NCBI GenBank assembly: GCA_963786495.1
Contig: CAWAZL010000002.1
Location: 1,302,001 to 1,366,000 of the forward strand
DNA length: 64,000 nucleotides
Source: JALZKA01 sp963786495
GTDB lineage: Bacteria > Actinomycetota > Thermoleophilia > Solirubrobacterales > 70-9
Reading direction: 5' to 3'
Shown here: positions 34,315-41,893 of the stretch, piece by piece
Position numbering within the stretch: the first letter of the stretch is position 1
Layout: each line of letters opens with the position of its first letter
Translations under genes and position numbers: made by a program
The notes under the pieces: model-generated
What the model was told of the DNA's origin: nothing
Databases searched by the model: none
What the model saw: the letters and a program-made list of their open reading frames with translations, nothing else

Positions 34315-35193
34315 CTAGAGCTTCTTGAGGCAGATCGCGGTCGAGGTGACCGCTACCGTGTCGAGCGAGGCGTTGTAGACGCGCGCCGCCCAGCCGTCCT
34401 CCGGCACCTTCTTCTTGTCCTTCGAGTCCCATGGAGTGAGCCCGGTCGGCGGCCCCACACCCTGCGCCTCGTATCCGCCGCCTGTAACCGCGTAACGGTT
34501 CGGGCACTTGGCGATGGCCTTGCCGAGCGCGTCCTGCGGCACGTTCTTGTTCTCCGAGACATAGGTGAGCACAGCGGTCTCGCTGCACACCATGAAGATG
34601 ATCGGCGTCGAGGCCGAGCCGCCGTTGTTCTGGGCGACCAGTCGCCATCCGTCGTCCGGCGTGGAGTCCAGGTCGCCGCTCGAGTCGATCGGCGTTGATT
34701 CCAGAATCCTCACGGGGTTGCCGTCGTCGTTGAAGATGCCGCCGGAGACGAGCCGCCCGCTTGGGCACCCGACCTCCCGGGTCTCAACGCCCGGGGTTGC
34801 GGGGAAGGAGGTGAAGCCCGGAACAAACGAGATCGCCTCCTTGCTGCAAATCGCGTAGGTGCGCTCGTCTCGTCCGTTCATGCTGGTGCCCAGGGCCTGC
34901 CAGGAGTTTGCCGAGTCGTTGGGGTTCAGATCGGCAGGGGCACTACCGATGAGCGTTGAAAGGCCATCCGCCCCGTCAATGAGCCCGCCGCCACCCAGCG
35001 CGAATGTGGCGTTCCTGCACTCAACCGTGGCACCGGCCTCGCTGACAACCGATGGAAAGGTCGCGGTCCGGTACTCGAGCCCCTTCGCCTTGCCCAAGCT
35101 CTTCGTCGGGCCGGGGCTACCGGCGTGCGCAAAGGACCCGTAGGCCAGCAGTACGGCCACCGAAATCACCCCTGCGATTCCCCCGCGCTTCAC
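34315..35193 (-). CDS. Secreted protein with repeated Cys/Gly-rich motif
   Basis: A 292-residue exported protein of unknown function. A clear signal peptide occupies residues 1-24 (MKRGGIAGVISVAVLLAYGS to AHA). Three related segments follow, each with a Cys, then a hydrophobic strand and a Gly cluster: ECRNATFALGGGGLIDG, GCPSGRLVSGGIFNDDG and KCPNRYAVTGGGYEAQG. Each is followed by a Trp-containing stretch (DGWRLVAQN, DGWAARVYN) and an AIC or MVC strand. The pattern suggests three copies of a small disulfide-linked beta domain. It is convergent with the patatin gene (nine bases apart). Confidence 0.7.
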   Translation of the reverse strand: MKRGGIAGVISVAVLLAYGSFAHAGSPGPTKSLGKAKGLEYRTATFPSVVSEAGATVECRNATFALGGGGLIDGADGLSTLIGSAPADLNPNDSANSWQALGTSMNGRDERTYAICSKEAISFVPGFTSFPATPGVETREVGCPSGRLVSGGIFNDDGNPVRILESTPIDSSGDLDSTPDDGWRLVAQNNGGSASTPIIFMVCSETAVLTYVSENKNVPQDALGKAIAKCPNRYAVTGGGYEAQGVGPPTGLTPWDSKDKKKVPEDGWAARVYNASLDTVAVTSTAICLKKL

Positions 35194-35242
35194 AAGGCGA
35201 GATTACCGCTTCTTTGCGCCGCCGTGGGGTAACGCGTAGAGC

Positions 35243-35938
35243 ATGAAAGCAACGCTCATCAACTGCACGCTCAAGCCGTCGCCCGAGGAGTCCAATACCG
35301 AAGCTCTCCTAAAGGTCCTCATCGAGGCGCTCGAGTCCCACGATGTCGGGTGCGAGCTCCTAAGAGCCGTGGACCTGACCCTGAAGCCCGGTGTCGAGAG
35401 CGACATGGGCGACGGAGACGACTGGCCCGAGGTCCACGAGAAGGTCCTCGCCTCCGAGATCCTCGTGATCGGCACGCCGACCTGGCTGGGCCGTCCGTCC
35501 TCCGTCGCCTCGCGAGTCTTGGAGCGGATGGACGCGATGCTGTCCGAGACCGACGACGAAGAGCGTCCCGTTGCCTATAACCGGGTAGCCGGCGCGGTCA
35601 TCACGGGCAATGAGGACGGCGCCCACCATTGCATCACGGAGATCACAGGGCAGCTGCACGACATCGGCTACACGATCCCTGGTCAGGCGTTCACGTACTG
35701 GAACAAGGGCCCGGGCCCCGGTGACGAGTACCTGGAGACCGACGAAGGGCACGACTGGTCGGCGAAGACCGCCCGCGCAGCCGCGCAGAACCTCGCCGGC
35801 GTGGCAAAGGCCTGGCGCAGAATCCGCTGGACGCGCCGCCCGAATAACGTTACGCCGGTCGCTCAAGCCGACCCGCTGGCAGCCTTCGGGCCGTGCGGCT
35901 GGAAGACCACCTTGATGGCGTCGTCCTGCTTCTTTTGA
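35243..35938 (+). CDS. NADPH-dependent FMN reductase/flavodoxin-fold protein
   Basis: A 231-residue protein with the flavodoxin-like fold of NAD(P)H-dependent FMN reductases. The N-terminus MKATLINCTLKPSPEESNTEALL provides the FMN phosphate-binding strand-loop, and ILVIGTPTWLGRPSSVASRVLERMD the second FMN loop. AGAVITGNEDGAHHC fits the third. Its role is probably flavin or quinone reduction. The last 25 residues read over the 3' end of the convergent alcohol dehydrogenase gene (76-bp overlap) and look unlike the family, so a frameshift near 35840 or a real extension is possible. Confidence 0.75.
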   Translation: MKATLINCTLKPSPEESNTEALLKVLIEALESHDVGCELLRAVDLTLKPGVESDMGDGDDWPEVHEKVLASEILVIGTPTWLGRPSSVASRVLERMDAMLSETDDEERPVAYNRVAGAVITGNEDGAHHCITEITGQLHDIGYTIPGQAFTYWNKGPGPGDEYLETDEGHDWSAKTARAAAQNLAGVAKAWRRIRWTRRPNNVTPVAQADPLAAFGPCGWKTTLMASSCFF

Positions 35939-37074
35939 AACGTCTCGTATGCGTCTGGCGCCTCCGCGAGCGGCAGCTTGTGCGTTGCGAAGTCCTCGGT
36001 GCCCAGCGGGTCGTCGTCGTCGGTGACCAAGGGGAGGATGTCGTCGATCCAGCGCTTCACGTGGGCCTGGCCCATGTTGAGGCTCACGCCCTTGTCGAAC
36101 AGCTGCATCATCGGGACCGGGTCCATCTGGCCGCCGTACACGCCTGAGATCGAGATCGTCCCCGCTCTGCGCACCGAGTCAAAGCAGTCATAAAGCGCTG
36201 ACATCCGGTCGATCCCGGCCTTCTCCATGAGCGGCTGGGTAACCGCGTCGGGGAGGAGACCCGACACGGTTTGGGCCAGCCGTCCGAAAGGAGCTCCGTG
36301 TGCTTCCATTCCCACGGCCTCGAGCACGCTGTCTGCGCCTCGGCCTTCGGTCATGCCACGGATCACCTCCGAAACATCGTCTACGTCAGCGGTGTCGATC
36401 GTCTCGACCTCATAGCGACGGGCCATCGCAAGCCGCTCGGGCACGAGGTCGATACCGATCACGCGGTGGCCGCGGTGGCGTGCGATCCGGCATGCCATCT
36501 GCCCGATCGGCCCGAGCCCGAACACGGCGAGCGTGCCGCCCTCTGGAACCTCGGCGAACTCGACTCCCTGCCACGCTGTGGGCAGGACGTCCGACATGTA
36601 GAGGAAGCGCTCGTCCGGCGGACCCTCGGGAACTCGGATGGGCCCGAACTGGGCCTGCGGCACGCGCAGATACTCGGCCTGCCCTCCGGGCACCTGGCCG
36701 TACATCTTCGTGTAGCCGAACAGCGACGCGCCCTTCTCCATGTCGCGGTTCTGCGTCGTCTCGCACTGGGCGAAGTACTCACGCTCGCACATCCAGCAGT
36801 GCCCGCAGGAGATGTTGAAAGGGATCACGACCCTGTCGCCGGCCTGGATGTCCTTGACTTCTGGCCCGACCTCCTCGACGATCCCCATCGGCTCGTGCCC
36901 AAGCACGTCGCCAGGGTCGATGAAGGCACCGAGGACCTTGTAGAGGTGAAGATCGGAGCCACAGAGCCCGGTGGACGTGACCTTGATGATCGCGTCTGTG
37001 GGCTCTTCGATCTTCGGGTCCGGTACGTCCTCGATCTGAACGTCCTCGATTCCCTGCCACGTGAGCGCCTTCAT
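35863..37074 (-). CDS. Zinc-dependent alcohol dehydrogenase, formaldehyde-dehydrogenase-like
   Basis: A 403-residue medium-chain dehydrogenase. Catalytic zinc ligands are in TGLCGSDLH and LGHEPMGIV; the four-cysteine structural zinc loop is CGHCWMCEREYFAQC. The NAD-binding Rossmann motif is VFGLGPIGQMACRIA, followed by an acidic residue in VIGIDLVPERLAM that favours NAD. The insertion around YGQVPGGQAEYLRVP and GVYGGQMDPVPMMQ is typical of the glutathione-independent formaldehyde dehydrogenase group. The substrate is not certain. The C-terminal ten residues (HGPKAASGSA) are extra and overlap the convergent gene. Confidence 0.87.
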   Translation of the reverse strand: MKALTWQGIEDVQIEDVPDPKIEEPTDAIIKVTSTGLCGSDLHLYKVLGAFIDPGDVLGHEPMGIVEEVGPEVKDIQAGDRVVIPFNISCGHCWMCEREYFAQCETTQNRDMEKGASLFGYTKMYGQVPGGQAEYLRVPQAQFGPIRVPEGPPDERFLYMSDVLPTAWQGVEFAEVPEGGTLAVFGLGPIGQMACRIARHRGHRVIGIDLVPERLAMARRYEVETIDTADVDDVSEVIRGMTEGRGADSVLEAVGMEAHGAPFGRLAQTVSGLLPDAVTQPLMEKAGIDRMSALYDCFDSVRRAGTISISGVYGGQMDPVPMMQLFDKGVSLNMGQAHVKRWIDDILPLVTDDDDPLGTEDFATHKLPLAEAPDAYETFQKKQDDAIKVVFQPHGPKAASGSA

Positions 37075-37349
37075 GTCCAGCCTTTCGGTCGTTCGTTGAC
37101 CAGGCGCTCGTACCCGGCGGATACGGGCAAAAACTGCGGGCTGGATGAGGTAGCGCTATTCTCGGTTGGCTGAGTAACTCGGCGCCGTGCGTGTGAACCA
37201 CTACGAAGAGCGGTGAGACCGCGGTTCGCTATGGGGCACCTGAACCAGGCGTTTGCCGAGCCAGCCGGCTCCTTAGGCGGCAAGGAACGACACCGTTCGC
37301 CGCCAGCAGAACTATTTCGTCCGCCGCGCGCGGCGGAGAACGGAGCCCA
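37075..37349 (+). promoter_or_regulatory. 275-bp gap upstream of the MpsC-like gene: possible structured leader
   Basis: No convincing gene is present. The region has several self-complementary stretches: GCGGT-GAG-ACCGC near 37212 and a 16-bp perfect palindrome CCGCCGCGCGCGGCGG near 37321, just before the gene. It could hold a structured leader RNA or regulator sites for the downstream MpsC-like gene and the divergent dehydrogenase. I could not match it to a known riboswitch. Confidence 0.3.
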
Positions 37350-37826
37350 GTGAACAATTCAATAAGCCGGGACGGCTCAGCCTCGTCGGCTCCGAGCCAA
37401 GATGGCGCAGGTCCCACGCTCGACGGCCATGTCACTTCGCTTGACGGCGCGGCCCCCTCGCGCGACGGAAGCCCCTCGCGAGCCGAGGTGGGAGCGATCT
37501 CGTCCGCCATCTCGCGCGACATCGTCCGGCTCCACGCTCAGCTTTACGGCCGCGGGCCGACGAAGGCTAAGACCTACCTGGACGAGGATTTCGCCTTGTG
37601 CATCCTGCAGGAGATCTTCACGCCCGGGGAAAAGACTCTGGTTCAGACGGACCATTCCGACCAGGTCCAGGCCACGCGGCACGCTTTCCAGCTCGCGGTG
37701 GAAGCCCAATTCGTCGGGGCTGTGGAATCGGCAACGGGCCGAAAGGTAAAGGCCTTCTTCAGTCAGATCCACATCGGATCTGACAGTGCCGCCGAGCTCT
37801 TCCTCTTTGAGCCTCAGTCCGAGTAA
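37350..37826 (+). CDS. MpsC-like (DUF2294) protein
   Basis: A 158-residue protein. Residues 1-45 are a low-complexity stretch with recurring Asp-Gly (SRDGSASS, LDGHVTSLDGAAPSRDG). Residues 50-155 match the family first described as part of a sodium-translocating membrane-potential system (MpsC): LYGRGPTKAKTYLDEDFALCILQEIFTPGEKTLV and ATGRKVKAFFSQIHIGSDSAAELFLFEP. The molecular role is not settled; no membrane segment is seen. It overlaps the 3' end of the convergent acyl-CoA synthetase by 13 bases. Confidence 0.8.
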   Translation: MNNSISRDGSASSAPSQDGAGPTLDGHVTSLDGAAPSRDGSPSRAEVGAISSAISRDIVRLHAQLYGRGPTKAKTYLDEDFALCILQEIFTPGEKTLVQTDHSDQVQATRHAFQLAVEAQFVGAVESATGRKVKAFFSQIHIGSDSAAELFLFEPQSE

Positions 37827-39616
37827 AGCGACTCGATCTCGCCGGCGTACTTGTCGGCGACGACGTTTCGCTTGATCTTCATGGTGGGAGTGAGCTCCCC
37901 GCCCTCCTGAGAGAGGTCCTGCGGGAGGATCTCGAACTTCTTGACTTGCTCGACGCGAGCGAACTTCTGGTTGATCTGATCCAGGTGCGCCTGGATCGAG
38001 GCGCGCACCTCGTCGTTTGAGTGCAGGGTCGAGGCGTCGAGCCCCTTCTCAGAGGCGAGCTTTTGGGCCTCCTCGGGGTCAAGCGTGACGACGCACACCA
38101 GATAAGGGCGCCTGTCGCCGACAACGACGCACTGCGAGACCAGGGGGTGCTGCTTGATCTCAGCCTCGAGGTTGGCCGGCGTGATGTTCTTGCCGCCTGC
38201 CGTGATGATGATGTCCTTCTTGCGGCCGGTGATCTTCAGGTAGCCGTCTGAGTCGACCTCGCCGATGTCGCCGGTGTGCAGCCAGCCGTCGATGAGGGTC
38301 TCCGAGGTCGCCTCGTCGTTCTTGTAGTACCCCTGGAAGATGTTGGGGCCCTTGACCAGGATCTCGCCGTCCTCCGCGATCTTGATGTCAACTCCCGGCA
38401 GCGGCTTGCCGATCGTGCCGAACTTGAAGTCGTCCGGTGTAGCGATGGTCGCGGCCGTTGACGTCTCGGTCATGCCCCAACCCTCGAGTACCAGAACGCC
38501 CGCGGCGTCGAAGAACCGCAGGATGTCGGGATTGATCGGCGCGGCGCCCGTGACCGCGACGCGCAGGTTCCCGCCGAACAGGTTCCGGATCTTCTCGAGA
38601 ACGAGCCGGTCGGCCAAGCCGTGCTGTGCTTTGAGGACTGCGCCTGCGCCACCGGTGCGCTCGGCCTCTCGATAGCGCTTGCCGACGCCGATGGACCAAT
38701 CGAAGATCTTCTTCTTGAGGCCGCCCTCCTTTTCGATGGCCGCCGTCGCAGCCGTGTAGATCTTCTCGAAGATCCGCGGCACGGACGGGAAGTACGTGGG
38801 CTTCACCTCGGCGAGGTTCGGGACGATCCTCAAGGGATCGCGCTCCCAGTAGGCGATGGACGAGCCGAGCTCGAAGTTGCCGAACTGGATCAGGAGGGCG
38901 AACGAGTGGGCGAGGGGGAGGAAGAGGTACGTGAGCTCCTCGTCATCACCGAGGACGTTCTTCTCGACGACCATGTCGAGCATCGCGCGGTAATTACCGT
39001 GCGAGATCACGCAGCCCTTGGGTGGCCCCGTGGTCCCGGACGTGTAGATGAACGTGCAGATGTCGTCAGGCGTCACGGATTCGAAGCGCTCCCGCCAGTC
39101 GGCGTCCGAGAGGTCGGCGCCGCGCTGGATCAGCTCATCCTCCGAAACCCCGCCCCCGCCCCGGCCCGTCATGCGGATCACGTGCTGAAGCTTTGGGCAG
39201 CGGTCGCGGATCGCCCGGATCTTCTCGAGCTGCTCCTCGTCCTCGACGATGACCGCGACGGCGTCGGAGTTCTCGAGGACGTACTCGCATTCCTCGGGGG
39301 AGTTCGTCTGGTAGATCGGGACCACCGTCGCGCCCGCCGTGAGCGCCGCGAAGTCGAAGTAGGTCCACTCTGGCCGGGTGTTGCCGAGGATCGCGACCTT
39401 GTCGCCCTTCTCGATCCCGAGCGCCATCAGCCCCAGCGAGAGCTTCTTGACAACCTCGCCAACCTCGTCGTAGCTACGGCTCACCCAATGGCCGGAGTCG
39501 TCCTTGAACATGACGGCGCGCTTGGCGCCGTACTTGGCGACGGACTTTGGCAGGAGGTCGGCGATCGTCTTTGATCCGACTCCCGCGGAGGCAGGGGTAA
39601 CCGTGGCTGATTCCAT
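37814..39616 (-). CDS. Long-chain fatty-acid-CoA ligase (AMP-forming)
   Basis: Activates fatty acids to acyl-CoA with ATP. The 600-residue product has the AMP-binding signature TFIYTSGTTGPPKGCVISHGN, the GWGMTETS motif, the HTGDIGEVDSDGYLKITGRKKDIIITAGGKNI core with the hinge Asp, and the C-terminal Lys in TPTMKIKRN. Overall it resembles the FadD15-type actinobacterial ligases, probably membrane-associated. The start ATG 39616 is six bases after a TAGGCT box on the same strand, so the mRNA may be leaderless. Confidence 0.93.
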   Translation of the reverse strand: MESATVTPASAGVGSKTIADLLPKSVAKYGAKRAVMFKDDSGHWVSRSYDEVGEVVKKLSLGLMALGIEKGDKVAILGNTRPEWTYFDFAALTAGATVVPIYQTNSPEECEYVLENSDAVAVIVEDEEQLEKIRAIRDRCPKLQHVIRMTGRGGGGVSEDELIQRGADLSDADWRERFESVTPDDICTFIYTSGTTGPPKGCVISHGNYRAMLDMVVEKNVLGDDEELTYLFLPLAHSFALLIQFGNFELGSSIAYWERDPLRIVPNLAEVKPTYFPSVPRIFEKIYTAATAAIEKEGGLKKKIFDWSIGVGKRYREAERTGGAGAVLKAQHGLADRLVLEKIRNLFGGNLRVAVTGAAPINPDILRFFDAAGVLVLEGWGMTETSTAATIATPDDFKFGTIGKPLPGVDIKIAEDGEILVKGPNIFQGYYKNDEATSETLIDGWLHTGDIGEVDSDGYLKITGRKKDIIITAGGKNITPANLEAEIKQHPLVSQCVVVGDRRPYLVCVVTLDPEEAQKLASEKGLDASTLHSNDEVRASIQAHLDQINQKFARVEQVKKFEILPQDLSQEGGELTPTMKIKRNVVADKYAGEIESLYSD

Positions 39617-39622
39617 GCGATC

Positions 39623-39628
39623 AGCCTA
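39623..39628 (-). promoter_or_regulatory. Candidate -10 box for the acyl-CoA synthetase gene
   Basis: On the minus strand TAGGCT (within TATAGGCT) lies six bases before the ATG at 39616. It is the same box and spacing as seen before several other genes in this window. Confidence 0.4.
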
Positions 39629-39647
39629 TATGTCCGGCGTTCTGCGG

Positions 39648-39830
39648 TTAGGCGGCTGCCTGGGTGCGCTTCGCGCTGTCGGTTATCTGCGCGAGGGAAC
39701 TAACGAAGAGAGATTTGTCGATTTTCCCTTGGAAGATCGGAACGCCCATCTCCATACATTTGGAGATCACTTCCCGCCGCTTCATATTCACTTCGTCGGC
39801 GAGCTCCGAGGGCGTCAGGTGGTTTGCCAT
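39648..39830 (-). CDS. Small IF-2 N-terminal-domain-like protein
   Basis: A 60-residue protein. Residues 5-45 (LTPSELADEVNMKRREVISKCMEMGVPIFQGKIDKSLF) look like the small helical module found at the N-terminus of bacterial IF-2, here as a free-standing protein. It could bind nucleic acid or the ribosome; this is inference from resemblance only. A good ribosome site (AGGAGA, seven bases before the ATG) supports the start at 39830. It lies upstream of the acyl-CoA synthetase on the same strand, with about 30 bases between. Confidence 0.65.
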   Translation of the reverse strand: MANHLTPSELADEVNMKRREVISKCMEMGVPIFQGKIDKSLFVSSLAQITDSAKRTQAAA

Positions 39831-39959
39831 GCACCGTCTCCTATGGGTGGGGGTGTATCTGTTGCGCGGTTAGCGCAATGCCAAGTTTCCACCCTGAGGC
39901 GGACGCTGTCAAATCGAATTTGGGCCGTGATGAATTTCTCAGCGTAAGTTTCAAGCTGA

Positions 39960-40196
39960 ATGTCAGAGGCGTCCAACTTCCTGAGCTCGCTGATGGACTC
40001 GGAGCTCTATTCGATCGGCGCGTTCTTTTGCGACGAGCACCCCGAGCTGGTCGACGAGGTGACGCGCGTCTCGGGCGAGATCGAGGCGGCGGGCCTGGTC
40101 GCGTATGCGACCGCAAGCGGCCGCCCGATCGAGGAAGCGTTCGAAACGCTCCTCACCGGGCTCGCGGTCCGCTACTTCAAGGCCGTCGCCGGATGA
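39960..40196 (+). CDS. Small helical protein of unknown function
   Basis: A 78-residue protein, start ATG 39960, with predicted helices (LMDSELYSIGAFFCDEHPELVDEVTRVSGEIEA and IEEAFETLLTGLAVRYFKAVAG). No motif is recognised. Its stop overlaps the next small ORF by ATGA (40193-40196), which in turn overlaps the DsbA-fold gene by ATGA, so three reading frames are chained. This layout suggests that it is expressed with the thioredoxin-fold membrane protein. Confidence 0.6.
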   Translation: MSEASNFLSSLMDSELYSIGAFFCDEHPELVDEVTRVSGEIEAAGLVAYATASGRPIEEAFETLLTGLAVRYFKAVAG

Positions 40197-40288
40197 CAGA
40201 GAACTACCGGCACACGCTGGACAACTACCGACACCTGCATCTTTCGGGGCAAGCCCCCCATGACTTCCCCGGGCAAAACCCCTCATGA
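40193..40288 (+). CDS. 31-residue ORF bridging two genes
   Basis: A tiny open frame that starts within the upstream stop (ATGA) and ends within the downstream start (ATGA). It encodes a His/Tyr-rich peptide with an internal repeat (NYRHTLDNYRHLHL). The DNA contains two imperfect direct repeats around GGGGCAAGCCCC and GGGCAAAACCCC. It may only serve translational coupling; a functional peptide is not shown. It resembles in layout, not in sequence, the mini-ORFs in front of ribosomal genes in this window. Confidence 0.4.
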   Translation: MTENYRHTLDNYRHLHLSGQAPHDFPGQNPS

Positions 40289-41010
40289 GTGTCTGGGTAC
40301 CAAGGGTCATCATCGTCGCTGTGGTCGTCGGAGTGGCTTACTCCATCTACGCAATCTCGGTCGGCGAAGGCGGCCCGAACACGGTGGCCTACGAAGAGCG
40401 CGGCGACGTCCAGGGACTCATCGCGGGCATCGCGCAGGACGGGGCCCGCCTCGGCGAGGAGGAAGCGCCGGTCGAGATCGAGCTGTTCACCGACATACGT
40501 TCGGTGCCGGGGGCTGAGTTCCAGCTTGACGTAGTCGACCCCATCATCGAGGAGTTCGTCCGGGATGGGCGAGCGCAGATCTCGATGCGGCACTTCTCGT
40601 TCGGCCGCACCGGGGTGACGGAGGCTGCGATTGCCGCAACGGCCGCCGGCGAGCAAGGGCATCAGTGGCAGTACGCGGAGATCGTCATGCGAAACCTCGA
40701 GAACGCGGGCCCGCAGGGAATCGACGAGAACTTCCTGAAGGGTGCGGCCGAGGTGACGCCGGGCCTCGTGATCGACGAGTGGGATGAAGCGTTCGCCGAA
40801 GAACTGGCAGCCCAGTTTGACGATCCGGATTACGTCAGCGCGGTCGACCGCGATGGAGAGCTGGCCTTCGAAGAAGAGTTGCCGGGCGAGCCTGCGATGT
40901 TGATCACGGGCATCGGCGGAGTCGAGAAGCTCGACGGCACGCCTTCGCTCTCAGAGGTCCGCGCAGCGATCGACCGGGTCGAAACAGAATCCGCGGACCT
41001 GGCGGACTAA
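40285..41010 (+). CDS. Membrane-anchored DsbA/thioredoxin-fold protein lacking CxxC
   Basis: A 241-residue protein with an N-terminal membrane anchor (about residues 5-26, VPRVIIVAVVVGVAYSIYAI) and an extracytoplasmic domain. The domain has the DsbA-like layout: a strand VEIELFTDIRS, a long helix VVDPIIEEFVRDGR, a strand ISMRHFSF, the inserted helical part (ATAAGEQGHQWQYAEIVMRNL) and a C-terminal EPAMLITGI strand. Where DsbA-family thiol enzymes have CPYC, this protein reads SVPG, so disulfide chemistry is not possible. It may be a binding or chaperone-like relative. The fold assignment is by pattern and is fairly sure. Confidence 0.72.
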   Translation: MSVWVPRVIIVAVVVGVAYSIYAISVGEGGPNTVAYEERGDVQGLIAGIAQDGARLGEEEAPVEIELFTDIRSVPGAEFQLDVVDPIIEEFVRDGRAQISMRHFSFGRTGVTEAAIAATAAGEQGHQWQYAEIVMRNLENAGPQGIDENFLKGAAEVTPGLVIDEWDEAFAEELAAQFDDPDYVSAVDRDGELAFEEELPGEPAMLITGIGGVEKLDGTPSLSEVRAAIDRVETESADLAD

Positions 41011-41711
41011 TCCCCCTCCAAGAGGGGCTTGAGTTGCCGGGCTAAAAGCAGGAGAAGGAGGACGGCAACTACGGCCGCCCAGACCCGCGGGTCCGTTGGT
41101 GAAAGGTCCTCGAGGGTCGTCCCGAGGTAGACCGCGACGGCGGTGATGGGGATGTAACCCACCGCGGTTGTCCACAGAAAGCGCAGGCGAGGGGCCGCGG
41201 CAGCGCCGGCAACGATCGAAAACAGGCTGAACGGGACAATCGGGACCAGTCGCGCAGCCAGGAGCAGAGTTGCGCCGCCGTTGTCGACCGCGCGCGCGAG
41301 GCGGTCCAGGCGATCCGACCCGACGAAGTACGCGAGGATGGGACGTGCGGTGCGACGCCCGATCTCGTACGCGAGCATGCCCTGTGCCGTCCACAGCGGA
41401 ACCAGGATCGCCATCGCAGGCCAGAACCCGTAGACGTAGCCCACGGCGGCGTCGAGGATCTCCGCCGGATACCAAACGAAGGTGTGAAGGAGCGCAAGCG
41501 CGGCGATCAGGGCAACCCCGCCGGCGCCAAGGCCGCGAAGGTCCTTCCGCAGCGATGCGGTCTCGCCGGAGATCGCGTCGCCTGCCGCGTCCCTGAGCGG
41601 CTCGATCAGGAGCACGGCTGCGATCATCGCCACCGCCAGGCCGATCGTCAGCGCGATCGGCCCTCCCGGAAGTCCGGGCCGCCCGGCTTTGGTCCCTGGC
41701 TCGGCGTTCAC
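41007..41711 (-). CDS. TVP38/TMEM64 family (DedA-like) membrane protein
   Basis: A 234-residue polytopic membrane protein. The family motif is seen as LHTFVWYPAEILDAAVGYVYGFWPAMAILVP, followed by GRRTARPILAYFVG and LLLAARLVPIVPFSLFSIVAGAAAAPRLRFLWTTAVGYIPITAVAVYLG, the conserved re-entrant region. Members are linked to lipid scrambling or undecaprenyl phosphate recycling; the substrate here is unknown. It is convergent with the DsbA-fold gene (overlap of four bases). Confidence 0.85.
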   Translation of the reverse strand: MNAEPGTKAGRPGLPGGPIALTIGLAVAMIAAVLLIEPLRDAAGDAISGETASLRKDLRGLGAGGVALIAALALLHTFVWYPAEILDAAVGYVYGFWPAMAILVPLWTAQGMLAYEIGRRTARPILAYFVGSDRLDRLARAVDNGGATLLLAARLVPIVPFSLFSIVAGAAAAPRLRFLWTTAVGYIPITAVAVYLGTTLEDLSPTDPRVWAAVVAVLLLLLLARQLKPLLEGD

Positions 41712-41734
41712 GCTTCAAAGTGTGGCGAAGCCAA

Positions 41735-41808
41735 TCGGGGCGCCCGGATTTGAACCGGGGACCTCACCGACCCGAACGGTGCGCGCTACCAGGCTGCGCC
41801 ACGCCCCG
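41735..41808 (-). tRNA. tRNA-Pro (anticodon CGG)
   Basis: On the minus strand a 74-nt cloverleaf can be drawn. The acceptor is CGGGGCG with CGCCCCG, and the D arm is GCGC/GCGC. The anticodon stem CACCG/CGGTG encloses the loop TTCGGGT (anticodon CGG, codon CCG). The T arm is CCCGG-TTCGAAT-CCGGG and the discriminator is A. CCA is not encoded. It lies between the TVP38 gene and the divergent anti-sigma factor gene. Confidence 0.95.
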
Positions 41809-41893
41809 AGAGGCGTCAAGGGTATCCGGTGCGATTCGGTGCCCACCGCTTGCGGTGAGGAGTAAGAAGGCGCAGAAGGGGCATGCGTTAGGC

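Noticed and set aside
37075..37349. TPP, cobalamin or c-di-AMP riboswitch before the MpsC-like gene
   Set aside because: GGTGAGACC and CACCTGAACC recall parts of the TPP motif, but the order and the rest of the core do not fit; no other known core could be matched.
41819..41824. GGGTAT as a SigB-type promoter for the anti-sigma gene
   Set aside because: No GTTT-like -35 lies 14-17 bp upstream; that position falls within the tRNA gene.
41720..41893. Longer N-terminus for the anti-sigma factor
   Set aside because: The frame runs into the tRNA-Pro gene and encodes unrelated residues; the ATG at 41894 gives the normal family length.
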